Shown here one piece after another: positions 6,414-15,158 of a stretch of 52,541 bases of DNA; positions within the stretch are counted from its first letter, which is position 1, and each line of letters opens with the position of its first letter. The notes under the pieces were generated by a model that made no database searches, had not been told where the DNA came from, and saw only the letters and a program-made list of their open reading frames with translations. The stretch is taken from the NCBI GenBank assembly GCA_944363575.1, contig CALVUJ010000014.1, positions 1-52,541 on the forward strand, written 5' to 3'. The position numbers and the translations under genes are program-made. The DNA comes from an uncultured Bacilli bacterium. Its GTDB lineage: Bacteria > Bacillota_I > Bacilli_A > RFN20 > DUOF01.

Positions 6414-8071
6414 TATTCGCCACCTCCAGAACTATAAGCTTTAAACCCATCTTTATATGTATACGTACATCCTTTATTATCTAAGCATTGTAAAATAGGA
6501 ATTTCTTTTTTAATAACTAAACTATCTGCATACTCCGCTGAATTAGAATAACTCAAATAGCCCTCTGAAAAAACATTACTAATTTTAGTCTTAACATACT
6601 CTTTTTGAGCATTAATATATTGTTCAATAACATTTTTAATTTTCTCATTTTTAATTTCAAATTTTACCCCACTATATGTTCCACCTAAATAAGACTCAAA
6701 CATATCATAACGAATAAAATCTTCATTTCCAGCAAAATCACTATTATCACTAACTTTCATAATAGCGTATTCTTCAGCAAAGCCTTCTAATTCTTCTAAT
6801 CTCGTTTCATAATCACTTTCATCAATAGCTTTTTCTAAATAATTTTTATAACCATCAGTATTATCCACTTCTTTTGAATAATATTTTAATAACTCATCTT
6901 CCCCAACAAAAGCCGATTTAGTAATTGATAAAAAATGAATTCCTGAGTCGCTTCTAACAACTAAAATAGGAATACCTGATTCGTTTACTACTACATTTTG
7001 AGTACTCGCACTAGCAAATCCTGCTTCAGCCGTTAAAGGCATTCTAATATTATCGTAAGATTTAACGCTTTCTGTCCCATCAGATTGAAGAAATCTAAAT
7101 GTTCTTGAATTAAAAAGGTTATTGAAAATAATTGATCTAGTATAAAATCTTGATGAAGAAGATATATCAGATCCCGTTGAAGTAATATTAGAATCTGTCT
7201 TATCTGCTTCTTCGCTTAATTTAGTAATGTAAATTTGAGGAATGGCTTCAATTCCATTACCATAAACTGCTTCATTAACATAATTAGGTATACCCAAACT
7301 AGCATTTTCAAAAAGAGTACTATAACTAGCCAAAGCATACTTAACTTCATCAGAAATAGAAGTATCATTTAAAGTAACTAACCCTAAATCACCACCATTA
7401 TTTTTACTATTAGAATCATCGGAATATCTTAAAGCAACATTATAAAAACTTTCGCCACTTATTAAAGAATCAACAACATTTGCTAACTTCTCAGCAGTAT
7501 CTTCACTTACACTAACATTAAAATAATCGGTATTACCACTCGTACTTACACCAACTAAAATTTGACTAACATGATAAACATAATAATTATTCAAATATTC
7601 TTTATAGTAATTTTCTTTAGCATTAGTCCAATACTCATTAGTAATAATTTCTTCTTGTAAAGCAAAAATTTTCTTCTCAATCAATTCATCTTTACTTGCT
7701 ACTCCTTCTTCTTCCAAAGCCTCCGCTAAAGCATCTTTATATGATGTCCCGCTAATCGTAGCATTTTCTTTTATATCTTTGTCCCATTTTTCAACTTCGT
7801 TAACAATACGACTTCGCATACTATCAGTAACTGGAACAGCCGTTTTAATTAAAAGATCTTCTAGTTGTTCATAAAGATATTCAGCACTAATGTTAGAACT
7901 CACTAAACTATCATAAACTTGATCTGCTGTATAATTAACTCCATTGATTGTCGCTATGACTTCCTTACCATCTACTACTAAAACAGATTCTTCCTTTGAC
8001 TCATCTTTACAACCAACAAAGCAAAAAGCAACTATAAGTAACATCATAAACGATAATATTTTTTTTCTCAT
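6413..8071 (-). CDS. parvulin-type (PpiC/SurA-like) foldase lipoprotein, copy A2
   Basis: A 552-residue lipoprotein (lipobox CFVGC, Cys21) anchored on the outer face of the membrane. An N-terminal SurA/PrsA-like segment (VATINGVNYTADQVYDSL onwards) precedes a PpiC peptidyl-prolyl isomerase domain at about 165-285: HVSQILVGV, then ALRYSDDSNSKNNGGDLG, the hallmark SDD..S...GGDLG of parvulins. The remaining half is long and unlike PrsA, ending in a cysteine pair within QCLDNKGCTYTYKDGF. It probably helps fold exported proteins. The related copy A1 lies at 9400-11418. It is third of four genes in the operon, with a strong AGGAGGAG site. Confidence 0.85.
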   Translation of the reverse strand: MRKKILSFMMLLIVAFCFVGCKDESKEESVLVVDGKEVIATINGVNYTADQVYDSLVSSNISAEYLYEQLEDLLIKTAVPVTDSMRSRIVNEVEKWDKDIKENATISGTSYKDALAEALEEEGVASKDELIEKKIFALQEEIITNEYWTNAKENYYKEYLNNYYVYHVSQILVGVSTSGNTDYFNVSVSEDTAEKLANVVDSLISGESFYNVALRYSDDSNSKNNGGDLGLVTLNDTSISDEVKYALASYSTLFENASLGIPNYVNEAVYGNGIEAIPQIYITKLSEEADKTDSNITSTGSDISSSSRFYTRSIIFNNLFNSRTFRFLQSDGTESVKSYDNIRMPLTAEAGFASASTQNVVVNESGIPILVVRSDSGIHFLSITKSAFVGEDELLKYYSKEVDNTDGYKNYLEKAIDESDYETRLEELEGFAEEYAIMKVSDNSDFAGNEDFIRYDMFESYLGGTYSGVKFEIKNEKIKNVIEQYINAQKEYVKTKISNVFSEGYLSYSNSAEYADSLVIKKEIPILQCLDNKGCTYTYKDGFKAYSSGGGE

Positions 8072-8101
8072 TGCTTCTCCTCCTTTAATAAAACAAATAA
8101 A

Positions 8102-9388
8102 TTAATCAACAAATATATCAGGATATTGTGTTTTTAAATAAGCATAAACCTCTTCATCATGCACACTAATATTGTTTTTATTTTGTTCTAAATAATAATT
8201 AACACTATCACTAACTAATGACTCATTAGTAGCTAACACTTTAACAGCACGATAAATTAAATCTTCATTAGATTCACTATTAATAACATCAACCTTAACC
8301 AAATAATATTTGCTATTTGAAGTATCAGTAATTCTAATATCACTTGCATCAACATTTGACCCTGCAAGAGGAGAAACCAAATAATAACTATTATTTATCT
8401 TAATAGTCTTACTAACATTTGCATCTAACACGTTATCGCTCAAGATTCTTTCTACTAGAGTAGAATTAAGTATACTATTACTATCGCTAGTTATAACAAC
8501 ATCATCGTAATAACTTTCTTCATACACTTCTTGCTTCTTTAAATGTAGCCCTTCTTCTTTACTATATTTATACCCACCAGTATAATCAGATAATATACTA
8601 CCATTAGAATCTTCACTTGTACCAATTTTAGCATACTCTTCACCAATATCCGTAATTAACTTTTCAACCCAGCTATCCTTAATTTCTTCTAAAGTCAACG
8701 TTGAATCGCTCGCAGCTAATTCATTAACTTTTTCAGTAATAAAATCCCAAGCATCTTCATCACTACTAGATATTGAAACATACTCTACTACTCTTGCTTT
8801 TTTAGTAGTAAGTAAATTAGTTTTATCTTTCAAAACCTTATCATAGATATATTTTTCATTCAAAATCTCATTTATTACATCCACCTTCAAAGCTTTTTCT
8901 TTATAATCACTATAATCACACAACAAATATTCATCCACTGTTACACCATCCGTTTTATAAGTCGGACCATATTCATTATTCTCGCAAGTAACATTATATA
9001 AACTAGCTTTTAATGACTTAACCAAAAGTTCTTCATCAAACTCACCATCAACTTCATAATTACCACTTTCAATCAATTCATCCATTTTTTCAGCCATTTT
9101 AGCATCATATCTAGCCTTCCAAGTAGCATCGCTTAAAATACTATCAGAAATAATTTGAATTAACTTATCTGCCACTACTTCATTACCAGAACTTGACTTT
9201 AAATTTTCATATAACTCTTGCAAATTCAAACTTTTAGTGCCTTCCGTTAATCCAGAAACAATTTGATTTTCACCATTACTAACATTAGCTGTTATACTTT
9301 CTTTTCCTGTATCATTGCTACAAGAACACCCAGCTAGTACAAATGATGCACAAGCAAGCAAACCTAAAATTTTCTTATTTCGTCTCAT
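8102..9388 (-). CDS. lipoprotein, family B copy 1 (paralogue of 5154-6413)
   Basis: A 428-residue lipoprotein with lipobox VLAGC (Cys21, and a further Cys23). It belongs to the same unrecognised family as the 419-residue gene two positions downstream and shares the spaced cysteines (VTCENN ... LLCDYSDY), the DGEFDEELLVKSLKAS block and the C-terminal KYYLVKVDVI strand. It has no catalytic motif that I can identify. Its constant pairing with a parvulin lipoprotein suggests a joint role in secreted-protein folding, or that it is itself a divergent foldase with an N-terminal helical holder domain. The ATG follows AGGAGGAAAG. The gap to the upstream gene is 11 bases. Confidence 0.75.
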   Translation of the reverse strand: MRRNKKILGLLACASFVLAGCSCSNDTGKESITANVSNGENQIVSGLTEGTKSLNLQELYENLKSSSGNEVVADKLIQIISDSILSDATWKARYDAKMAEKMDELIESGNYEVDGEFDEELLVKSLKASLYNVTCENNEYGPTYKTDGVTVDEYLLCDYSDYKEKALKVDVINEILNEKYIYDKVLKDKTNLLTTKKARVVEYVSISSSDEDAWDFITEKVNELAASDSTLTLEEIKDSWVEKLITDIGEEYAKIGTSEDSNGSILSDYTGGYKYSKEEGLHLKKQEVYEESYYDDVVITSDSNSILNSTLVERILSDNVLDANVSKTIKINNSYYLVSPLAGSNVDASDIRITDTSNSKYYLVKVDVINSESNEDLIYRAVKVLATNESLVSDSVNYYLEQNKNNISVHDEEVYAYLKTQYPDIFVD

Positions 9389-9399
9389 TTACTTTCCTC

Positions 9400-11418
9400 C
9401 TACTCTACATTTTCTATCCATTTAGCATACAAAACAATCTTGTTTTTAGTAGAACTTCTACTTGTATCAATAGATACAACTTTCGTTCCTTCTTTATAAT
9501 CACTAGTTGAATACCAACCATCAAATGTATAATTTTCACGAGTAGGTACTGCTAATTCAAAAGCAGAATCACCTATATGATATGACTCAACATATTCAGC
9601 AGGCATTGTACCATCATTCTCATCATACTCTAACATTATCTCAAAGCCATTTTCATAACTATATTTACACAAACTTTTACCATCGCCATTAGCAACTACA
9701 CTACATTCCATAGGAATCTTTCTACTAATAATTTCTTCAGAATGAGCAAGACTAACTAATTTATAATATTCACTCCATCCTTCAACAATTGAATTCATAC
9801 TCTTTAAATCTATTAATTCTTTTTGAGCAGCAATATAACTTTCTACAGCCTTCTTAACATCTTCATTAACAATAACAATGTTACCTTTCTCCATAAAATA
9901 CTCAACCATATCATATGAAATAAATTGATCTTCCCCAGCAACTTCACCAGAAGTAATTCCTCTTTTAGCATATGTCTTAACAATTTCCTCTAACTCATCA
10001 ATAACATCGTTTCTATCAGTTTGCTTTTCTCCACCTTTAAGATCAACGTATGTTTTATATTGCTCTAATTCATTCTTATATGCTGTAATTTCAGTATTAA
10101 TTTCATCTTCACTCTTACCTTCATTTACTAAAACTTTTCTTTTTTCTTCAACCATTTTCTCAATCATACTATCTTGATCCATTGAGAAAAATAACTTCGC
10201 ATTCGTATCAAAAGGAGAAACATTAACTGTTAAGAAATGTATCCACAAATCACTGCTACTACCTCTAGCACATACTACAAACACAATGTTCCCATTTTCA
10301 TCAGTTAAAACGTTTTTACTAACCCCGTTAATATTAATAGAAACAACATTCTCAGGTGCGTCTTCATCTAAATCATAAGCAATAACACTAATACCTGGAT
10401 TATTAAAAGTTTGATTAAATATTATTGATCTTGAATATAAAGAATTATATCCATACGCATTATAAATTGTATCTTTACTTTCAGTGTCATCGCCTTCATA
10501 CATACGAATATCTTCATAAGAAGAACTCTCACTACTATCTCCTAAAGCCTCTATATCACTAGCATTTATAACTCCAAAATTATAACCAGTCGTACTACTA
10601 CTATACAAACTCAAAACATCATTAGTTAAGCCAATTACTTCTGAAGTTTGATTTTTCAAAAGAGCATCAAAAACAAAAACACCATGCAAAAACTCACTAA
10701 CGAAACTAGTAGTTAAATCCATATGATACCCAAGACCTGTATCTTTGCTACCAGTATCTTCAGAAACCTGATTCATAATATAAGAAAATTTATAACCATT
10801 AACAAGCATATCATATACTTTATGTAAAGCTTTAGCATCACTACTATCAATCGTAGTCGCATACATACCTCTTGTACTATTATAACTAGTCTTAACTAAA
10901 ACATGCTTAACGTAATATGGTAAACGAGCTTCAAAATAAGCATCATAATACTCATCCTTTTTCTCTTCCCAATACATATCTTGCACTTTATCTAACTTAA
11001 CTTCATAGTAATAAGCGTTTTTCATTTCTTCAACTGAAGAATACCCTTCATCAGAAAGCAATTGCGTTCTTGCTTCATCTTCGCTAACACCATTTGAACT
11101 AGCATAAGTTGCAACTTCCTCCTCAAAAGCATCAAGTTTTAATTCCCAACTCGCTTCCATATTAGAATCAACTTCAACACTGCTCTCCACAACCATCTCT
11201 AAAATCTTAGAATATGCACTTTGAACACCTACACCAGAATTAAGCATATCACTAAATAACTCATCAGCACTATATGTCTTATCTCCTACTTTTAAAATAA
11301 TATCCTTGCCATCAATATTTAATTTATCAACGACACTATTATTCTCATCCTTACAGCCACCTATAAAACACACACAAAAACAAAACAGCAATACAAGTGG
11401 CAACCATCTTTTCTTCAT
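9400..11418 (-). CDS. parvulin-like foldase lipoprotein, copy A1, with C-terminal InlB-type repeat
   Basis: A 672-residue lipoprotein (lipobox FIGGC, Cys22), first gene of the operon. It is related throughout to the 552-residue copy A2: LKVGDKTYSADELFSDML, a parvulin-like region at about 170-290 (KHVLVKTSY ... VSEDTGSKDTGLGYHMD) in which the GGDLG core has changed to TGLGYH, then the shared IPMEC...LCKYSYENGF cysteine pair. Beyond that point only this copy has about 70 residues ending in YTFDGWYSTSDYKEG and IVLYAKW, the InlB B-repeat (Listeria-Bacteroides repeat) fold seen in surface proteins. The isomerase may be inactive. I use the ATG at 11418; a TTG one codon earlier is also possible. Confidence 0.82.
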   Translation of the reverse strand: MKKRWLPLVLLFCFCVCFIGGCKDENNSVVDKLNIDGKDIILKVGDKTYSADELFSDMLNSGVGVQSAYSKILEMVVESSVEVDSNMEASWELKLDAFEEEVATYASSNGVSEDEARTQLLSDEGYSSVEEMKNAYYYEVKLDKVQDMYWEEKKDEYYDAYFEARLPYYVKHVLVKTSYNSTRGMYATTIDSSDAKALHKVYDMLVNGYKFSYIMNQVSEDTGSKDTGLGYHMDLTTSFVSEFLHGVFVFDALLKNQTSEVIGLTNDVLSLYSSSTTGYNFGVINASDIEALGDSSESSSYEDIRMYEGDDTESKDTIYNAYGYNSLYSRSIIFNQTFNNPGISVIAYDLDEDAPENVVSININGVSKNVLTDENGNIVFVVCARGSSSDLWIHFLTVNVSPFDTNAKLFFSMDQDSMIEKMVEEKRKVLVNEGKSEDEINTEITAYKNELEQYKTYVDLKGGEKQTDRNDVIDELEEIVKTYAKRGITSGEVAGEDQFISYDMVEYFMEKGNIVIVNEDVKKAVESYIAAQKELIDLKSMNSIVEGWSEYYKLVSLAHSEEIISRKIPMECSVVANGDGKSLCKYSYENGFEIMLEYDENDGTMPAEYVESYHIGDSAFELAVPTRENYTFDGWYSTSDYKEGTKVVSIDTSRSSTKNKIVLYAKWIENVE

Positions 11419-11451
11419 CAATAAAATTCCTCCTTATAATATGCACACTTC

Positions 11452-11480
11452 ATTTTATATTAAAACAAATTTTACTTCAA
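11452..11480 (-). promoter_or_regulatory. promoter of the four-lipoprotein operon
   Basis: On the minus strand TTGAAG (11475-11480), 17 bases, TAAAAT (11452-11457), about 30 bases before the first lipoprotein start. Moderate match to sigma-A boxes; no other candidate in the gap has correct spacing. Confidence 0.5.
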
Positions 11481-11570
11481 CAATTTTAACACTTTATTAC
11501 ATAAAACTTTATTTGACTTTTATCTTCAAATAATATATTCTTTATGTGAACATAAATAGGAGTTGATTAT

Positions 11571-12041
11571 ATGGAATTTAAATTTAAAAGAAAATATACT
11601 TTTTTCTTTTTCATAGCGTTACTTTTACACCTTTTAGTAATATCTTTTTGGTTTTTCTTCCCAAATGATTTACTAAAATCAGCACATGAAAAACAAACAA
11701 TTACTCTAATTGCCTTAATAAATTGTGAACTAATACTAATTTTTTATTTAGGATTATTTAGACAAAAATATTATGCCTACCATGATAAATTAATAATAAA
11801 ACGTTCACTTTTTAAAGATACGACAATTAACTACTCAACAATAAACAAAATAAAAGATAACCCTCGTGACACTATCTTTTTGGTCTTTGGTCATCGCCCT
11901 TCTTTCACAATATATTACACTGAAAAAAACAATAAAAAGAAAAAAATAATCATTCGTTCAGACAATTCTAAATTATTACAAACAATCATAAAAAACGAAA
12001 TAAACATTTCCACATTAAATAACAAAAAACTCACAAAATAA
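11571..12041 (+). CDS. small membrane protein with PH-like domain
   Basis: A 156-residue protein with two membrane helices (about 10-30 and 46-64) followed by a basic, beta-rich cytoplasmic part (YAYHDKLIIKRSLFKDTTINYSTI ...) that looks like a bacterial PH domain of the kind found in YdbS/YdbT-type membrane proteins. There is no catalytic signature. The ribosome-binding site is AGGAG, 8 bases before ATG. It is followed by a terminator whose stem includes its last codons, so transcription of the next gene is probably reduced. Function unknown. Confidence 0.65.
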   Translation: MEFKFKRKYTFFFFIALLLHLLVISFWFFFPNDLLKSAHEKQTITLIALINCELILIFYLGLFRQKYYAYHDKLIIKRSLFKDTTINYSTINKIKDNPRDTIFLVFGHRPSFTIYYTEKNNKKKKIIIRSDNSKLLQTIIKNEINISTLNNKKLTK

Positions 12042-12057
12042 TAATGTGAGTTTTTTT
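12026..12057 (+). terminator. intrinsic terminator overlapping the end of the PH-like gene
   Basis: AAAACTCACA pairs with TGTGAGTTTT across a 9-base loop, followed by T residues. The stop codon lies in the loop. Confidence 0.8.
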
Positions 12058-12074
12058 ATGTAGGAGTGATCATT

Positions 12075-12842
12075 ATAAATATTATTATCTTTAAAAATAT
12101 CTTAAAACATTTAACTAGTGAACGAACAAGTCTGCATGCTGGAAATCTCTCTTATTTAACCTTTGTAGCACATGTTCCCTCCTTTATTATAACCTTATCT
12201 ATCTTTAAAATTTTAAGTAAATACTTACCCATAATAGAACACCCCTATCTTGCCCAAATCTCAGATATTTTAAGTTTTTTAAACTTAAACAACATAACAA
12301 GCATCGTGATAAACATCATCTGTATAAACCTCTTATCAAGTGGCATATTTTCCCTTCTAACTACTTTCCAAAAACTATATAAAATACCTTTCAAAAATTA
12401 CTTACACAAAAAAATATACTCCCTAATGCTCGCTATAATTATCATCTTTATCATTGTCTTAAGCCTCTCTGTCTCCTTCACCATCCAACACTACACCATC
12501 TTTAAAAACATCACCTTTTTCATAGACCTAGCAATAATCTTTTTATCACTTCTAATTTTCTACAAACTATCAACCTTCCAAAAAATAAAAAACATATACA
12601 CCGGCACCATAATAAGCTCCTTAGTATTAACCATTTTCCTACACTTATTCTACACTATAATCACAAACTTCACTAAACTAAAACAATACTATGGAGCAAT
12701 AACTCCTATCATCATCCTACTTCTACTAATTTATTACTCCTGCTATATCATATATTTAGGAATAATTGTAAATTATGAAACTTCAAGAATAAAAATAATA
12801 AAAAAGCAAAAAATACTAACAGGCAAGATTACCAATGCCTAA
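12075..12842 (+). CDS. YihY/BrkB family membrane protein, non-canonical start codon
   Basis: About 255 residues, six or more membrane helices, with the N-terminal RTSLHAGNLSYLTFVAHVPSF segment typical of the YihY/virulence factor BrkB family (once called RNase BN); the biochemical role of this family is unsettled. The expected ATG is absent. The site AGGAG ends at 12066, and the bases that follow read TGATCATTATAAAT. A GTG at 12066 overlaps the site itself, so the plausible initiator is ATA (12075) or ATT (12072). No ATG, GTG or TTG occurs in frame for the next 100 codons that would keep the conserved N-terminus. It is shortly downstream of the terminated PH-like gene. Confidence 0.82.
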   Translation: MNIIIFKNILKHLTSERTSLHAGNLSYLTFVAHVPSFIITLSIFKILSKYLPIIEHPYLAQISDILSFLNLNNITSIVINIICINLLSSGIFSLLTTFQKLYKIPFKNYLHKKIYSLMLAIIIIFIIVLSLSVSFTIQHYTIFKNITFFIDLAIIFLSLLIFYKLSTFQKIKNIYTGTIISSLVLTIFLHLFYTIITNFTKLKQYYGAITPIIILLLLIYYSCYIIYLGIIVNYETSRIKIIKKQKILTGKITNA

Positions 12843-12856
12843 AAACTCATTTCCCA

Positions 12857-12886
12857 AATAAAAGAGTGGTCACCCACTCTTTTATT
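12857..12886. terminator. bidirectional terminator between the YihY-like gene and ktrA
   Basis: A 13-bp perfect stem (AATAAAAGAGTGG with CCACTCTTTTATT) and a 4-base loop, with A/T-rich flanks on both sides. It serves the two convergent genes. Confidence 0.85.
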
Positions 12887-13556
12887 AATTCTCCAAATAT
12901 TTTTCAAATTCATAAATACTATTATCTTCACCTATTAAATATAAAATATCATCTCTCTGTAACACCGTCGAAGCATTAGGCATCACTAAACCATTCTTCT
13001 TCCTAATAGCCACAATATTAAGATTAAAACGATTTCTAAACTCTAATTCCATTAAAGGTTTATTAAATAATTTCTCATTATCAATCTTAATTTGAACTAA
13101 CGAATGTTCATCATCCATACTAACAAAATCAGAAACTAAACGATGCATTTTTCTCTTCGCCACCATAATTCCAACTTCCTTCTCTGGCTTAACAATATCT
13201 TCAACACCTAAACTCTTTAAAACAGAACTCAACTTATCACTACCAGACTTAACCGTAATATTTGTAACACCAATATTCTTTAAAGCCATAACCGTCATAA
13301 TACAACCCTCAACATCATCACCAATACCCACAAAAACATGATCTACATTTTTAATACCAGTACTCTTTAAAGCCTCCTCATCCGTAGTATCTACAACACA
13401 CGCATAATCAACTTTATTAGCAATTCTTTGTATTTTTTCTTCATCACTATCAAGAACCATAACACTAACACCATACTTCAAAAAAGTCTCCACAACACTA
13501 AGACCAAAACTACCTAACCCAATAACACCAAACTCTTTCTTTACTTTAAAACCCAT
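12885..13556 (-). CDS. ktrA: KtrA/TrkA-type potassium channel regulatory subunit
   Basis: A 223-residue cytoplasmic RCK protein that gates a potassium transporter. The N-terminal nucleotide-binding Rossmann domain shows GLGSFG (13-18) and an acidic residue D37 at the end of strand 2; the C-terminal RCK_C (TrkA_C) domain, which in KtrA binds cyclic di-AMP, covers about 140-223 (NKPLMELEFRNRFNLNIVAIRK). Length matches B. subtilis KtrA. Its transporter subunit is the divergent gene at 13655. The ATG is preceded by AAGGAGAG. No cyclic di-AMP riboswitch of the ydaO type fits in the 98-base gap. Confidence 0.95.
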   Translation of the reverse strand: MGFKVKKEFGVIGLGSFGLSVVETFLKYGVSVMVLDSDEEKIQRIANKVDYACVVDTTDEEALKSTGIKNVDHVFVGIGDDVEGCIMTVMALKNIGVTNITVKSGSDKLSSVLKSLGVEDIVKPEKEVGIMVAKRKMHRLVSDFVSMDDEHSLVQIKIDNEKLFNKPLMELEFRNRFNLNIVAIRKKNGLVMPNASTVLQRDDILYLIGEDNSIYEFEKYLEN

Positions 13557-13595
13557 ACATTTCTCTCCTTAAATACTACAAATATTTACCGAACT

Positions 13596-13624
13596 ATTAT
13601 ATAATAACAACGTATTTAAATCAA
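13596..13624 (-). promoter_or_regulatory. promoter of ktrA
   Basis: On the minus strand TTGATT (13619-13624), 17 bases, TATAAT (13596-13601), about 40 bases before the ktrA start. Good sigma-A match. Confidence 0.65.
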
Positions 13625-13654
13625 TTTAAATAGAATATATTTGTGAGGTGCCTT

Positions 13655-15064
13655 ATGAAAGAATTTTTAAACAAAATAAATTTATTCAACTGCAAAACAT
13701 TACCAAGAAAAATCTTTACTTTTTACTTTGTATTCCTTTTCTTAGGAACATCTTTACTCCTTCTACCCATCTCTCAAAAAAACGGTGTAGAACAAGTATC
13801 ATTTATAGATGCTCTCTTCACAGCCTCTAGTGCCTTCTCTGATACCGGTTTAACATCCGTAGCAATAGATCAACAATTCAATGTTTTTGGCCAAATAATT
13901 ATCATGTTACTAATACAAATTGGAGGAATTGGTCTAATGGCCTTAAAAGTTATGCTTTTCTTATTTATAGGCAAAAAAATAGGCTTAAAAGAAAGAATGT
14001 TTGCTTCTGCTGAAAGAGGAACAGGAAAACTAGGTGGTACAGTTGATTTATTTAAGTCTGCACTTATAGGAATCTTTGCCACTGAATTAATCGCTACAAT
14101 CATTTTATCTATAAAATTTTATTTCTCCTATTATGACACACCTTCCTTCAATGGCAATATCCTAACAACCATTTTCCAAGCACTATTTATCGCTATCTCC
14201 AGCACAAACAATGCCGGTTTTGACATCTTAATAGGAGATGATTCTATGGCTATCTTTGCTAATGACTACTTAGTTCAAACAGTTATCATGATATGTTTAA
14301 TAATAGGTGGCTTAGGATTCCCTTTCTTTTATGACATAAAAAACTACATAACATGTAAAAAACAAAAAACCAAATTCACTATGTCTTTTTTCACTAAATT
14401 CGTCTTAAGAATCTACTTTTCAATATCTCTAATTTCTTTATTAATTGTCTTTATCATTGAATTAACAAGTGGCACTCTCCTATACAACGAAAATATATCT
14501 TTAACACAAAGAATTTTCTATGTCATATTCAATACAGTTGCTACTCGAAGTGCCGGTTTCTGCACTATAGATTTAAATAGTTTCACTCAAGGATCACAAG
14601 TTATCTTTGCCCTATTAATGTGGATAGGAGCAGCCCCAGCATCAACTGGAGGAGGCATACGTATAACCACCTTCTTTATTTGCATACTTGCTCTAATTGC
14701 TTACGGTAAAAATCGTAAAGAAGCCGTTTTTTTAGGAAGAAAAATACCAGAAGAAACAGTAACAAAATCTCTTCTAGTAACCTTTATCTCGCAAATTCTA
14801 TTATTCACGGTATCAATCATCGTTATCACAAGTTCAACAAACATCACCTTTTTACAAGCATACTTTGAAGCCGCAAGTGCCTTTGGAACAACCGGACTAA
14901 CACTAGGAATAACCCCACACTTAAACGTTTTAAGCAAACTATCAATTATCTTATTAATGTTCATTGGCCAACTTGGAGTAAGCAGCACCATTCTTATGTG
15001 GACTAGCAAAAAAAACAATGAAATCACAACTACCTACCCTGAAGAAGACATCCTTATAAACTAA
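13655..15064 (+). CDS. ktrB: KtrB/TrkH-type potassium transporter
   Basis: The ion-conducting membrane subunit that pairs with KtrA. About 469 residues with eight or more helices arranged as four repeated pore loops; the four selectivity-filter glycines can be seen in SDTGLTS (62-68), STNNAGFD, TRSAGFC and FGTTGLT. I place the start at the ATG 13655 behind GAGGTG; the upstream in-frame GTG lies within the ribosome-binding site. It is transcribed away from ktrA. Family assignment between KtrB and TrkH is by length and by the KtrA-type partner. Confidence 0.95.
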   Translation: MKEFLNKINLFNCKTLPRKIFTFYFVFLFLGTSLLLLPISQKNGVEQVSFIDALFTASSAFSDTGLTSVAIDQQFNVFGQIIIMLLIQIGGIGLMALKVMLFLFIGKKIGLKERMFASAERGTGKLGGTVDLFKSALIGIFATELIATIILSIKFYFSYYDTPSFNGNILTTIFQALFIAISSTNNAGFDILIGDDSMAIFANDYLVQTVIMICLIIGGLGFPFFYDIKNYITCKKQKTKFTMSFFTKFVLRIYFSISLISLLIVFIIELTSGTLLYNENISLTQRIFYVIFNTVATRSAGFCTIDLNSFTQGSQVIFALLMWIGAAPASTGGGIRITTFFICILALIAYGKNRKEAVFLGRKIPEETVTKSLLVTFISQILLFTVSIIVITSSTNITFLQAYFEAASAFGTTGLTLGITPHLNVLSKLSIILLMFIGQLGVSSTILMWTSKKNNEITTTYPEEDILIN

Positions 15065-15102
15065 ACATGTAAATATTTGTAAATGATAGTTAAATAAATT
15101 CA

Positions 15103-15131
15103 TTGTATTAACTTAAAAAATAATTTATAAT
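15103..15131 (+). promoter_or_regulatory. promoter of the jetABC operon
   Basis: TTGTAT (15103-15108), 17 bases, TATAAT (15126-15131), 28 bases before the jetA start. The -10 is a perfect consensus, so the operon is probably transcribed constitutively; no obvious operator repeat overlaps it. Confidence 0.7.
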
Positions 15132-15158
15132 TATATAGGTTAAATAGGAGTTGAAGTT

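Noticed and set aside
13557-13654. Cyclic di-AMP riboswitch ahead of ktrA or ktrB
   Set aside because: The 98-base gap holds a promoter for ktrA and the ktrB leader. It is too short for a ydaO-type riboswitch and none of its conserved segments was seen.
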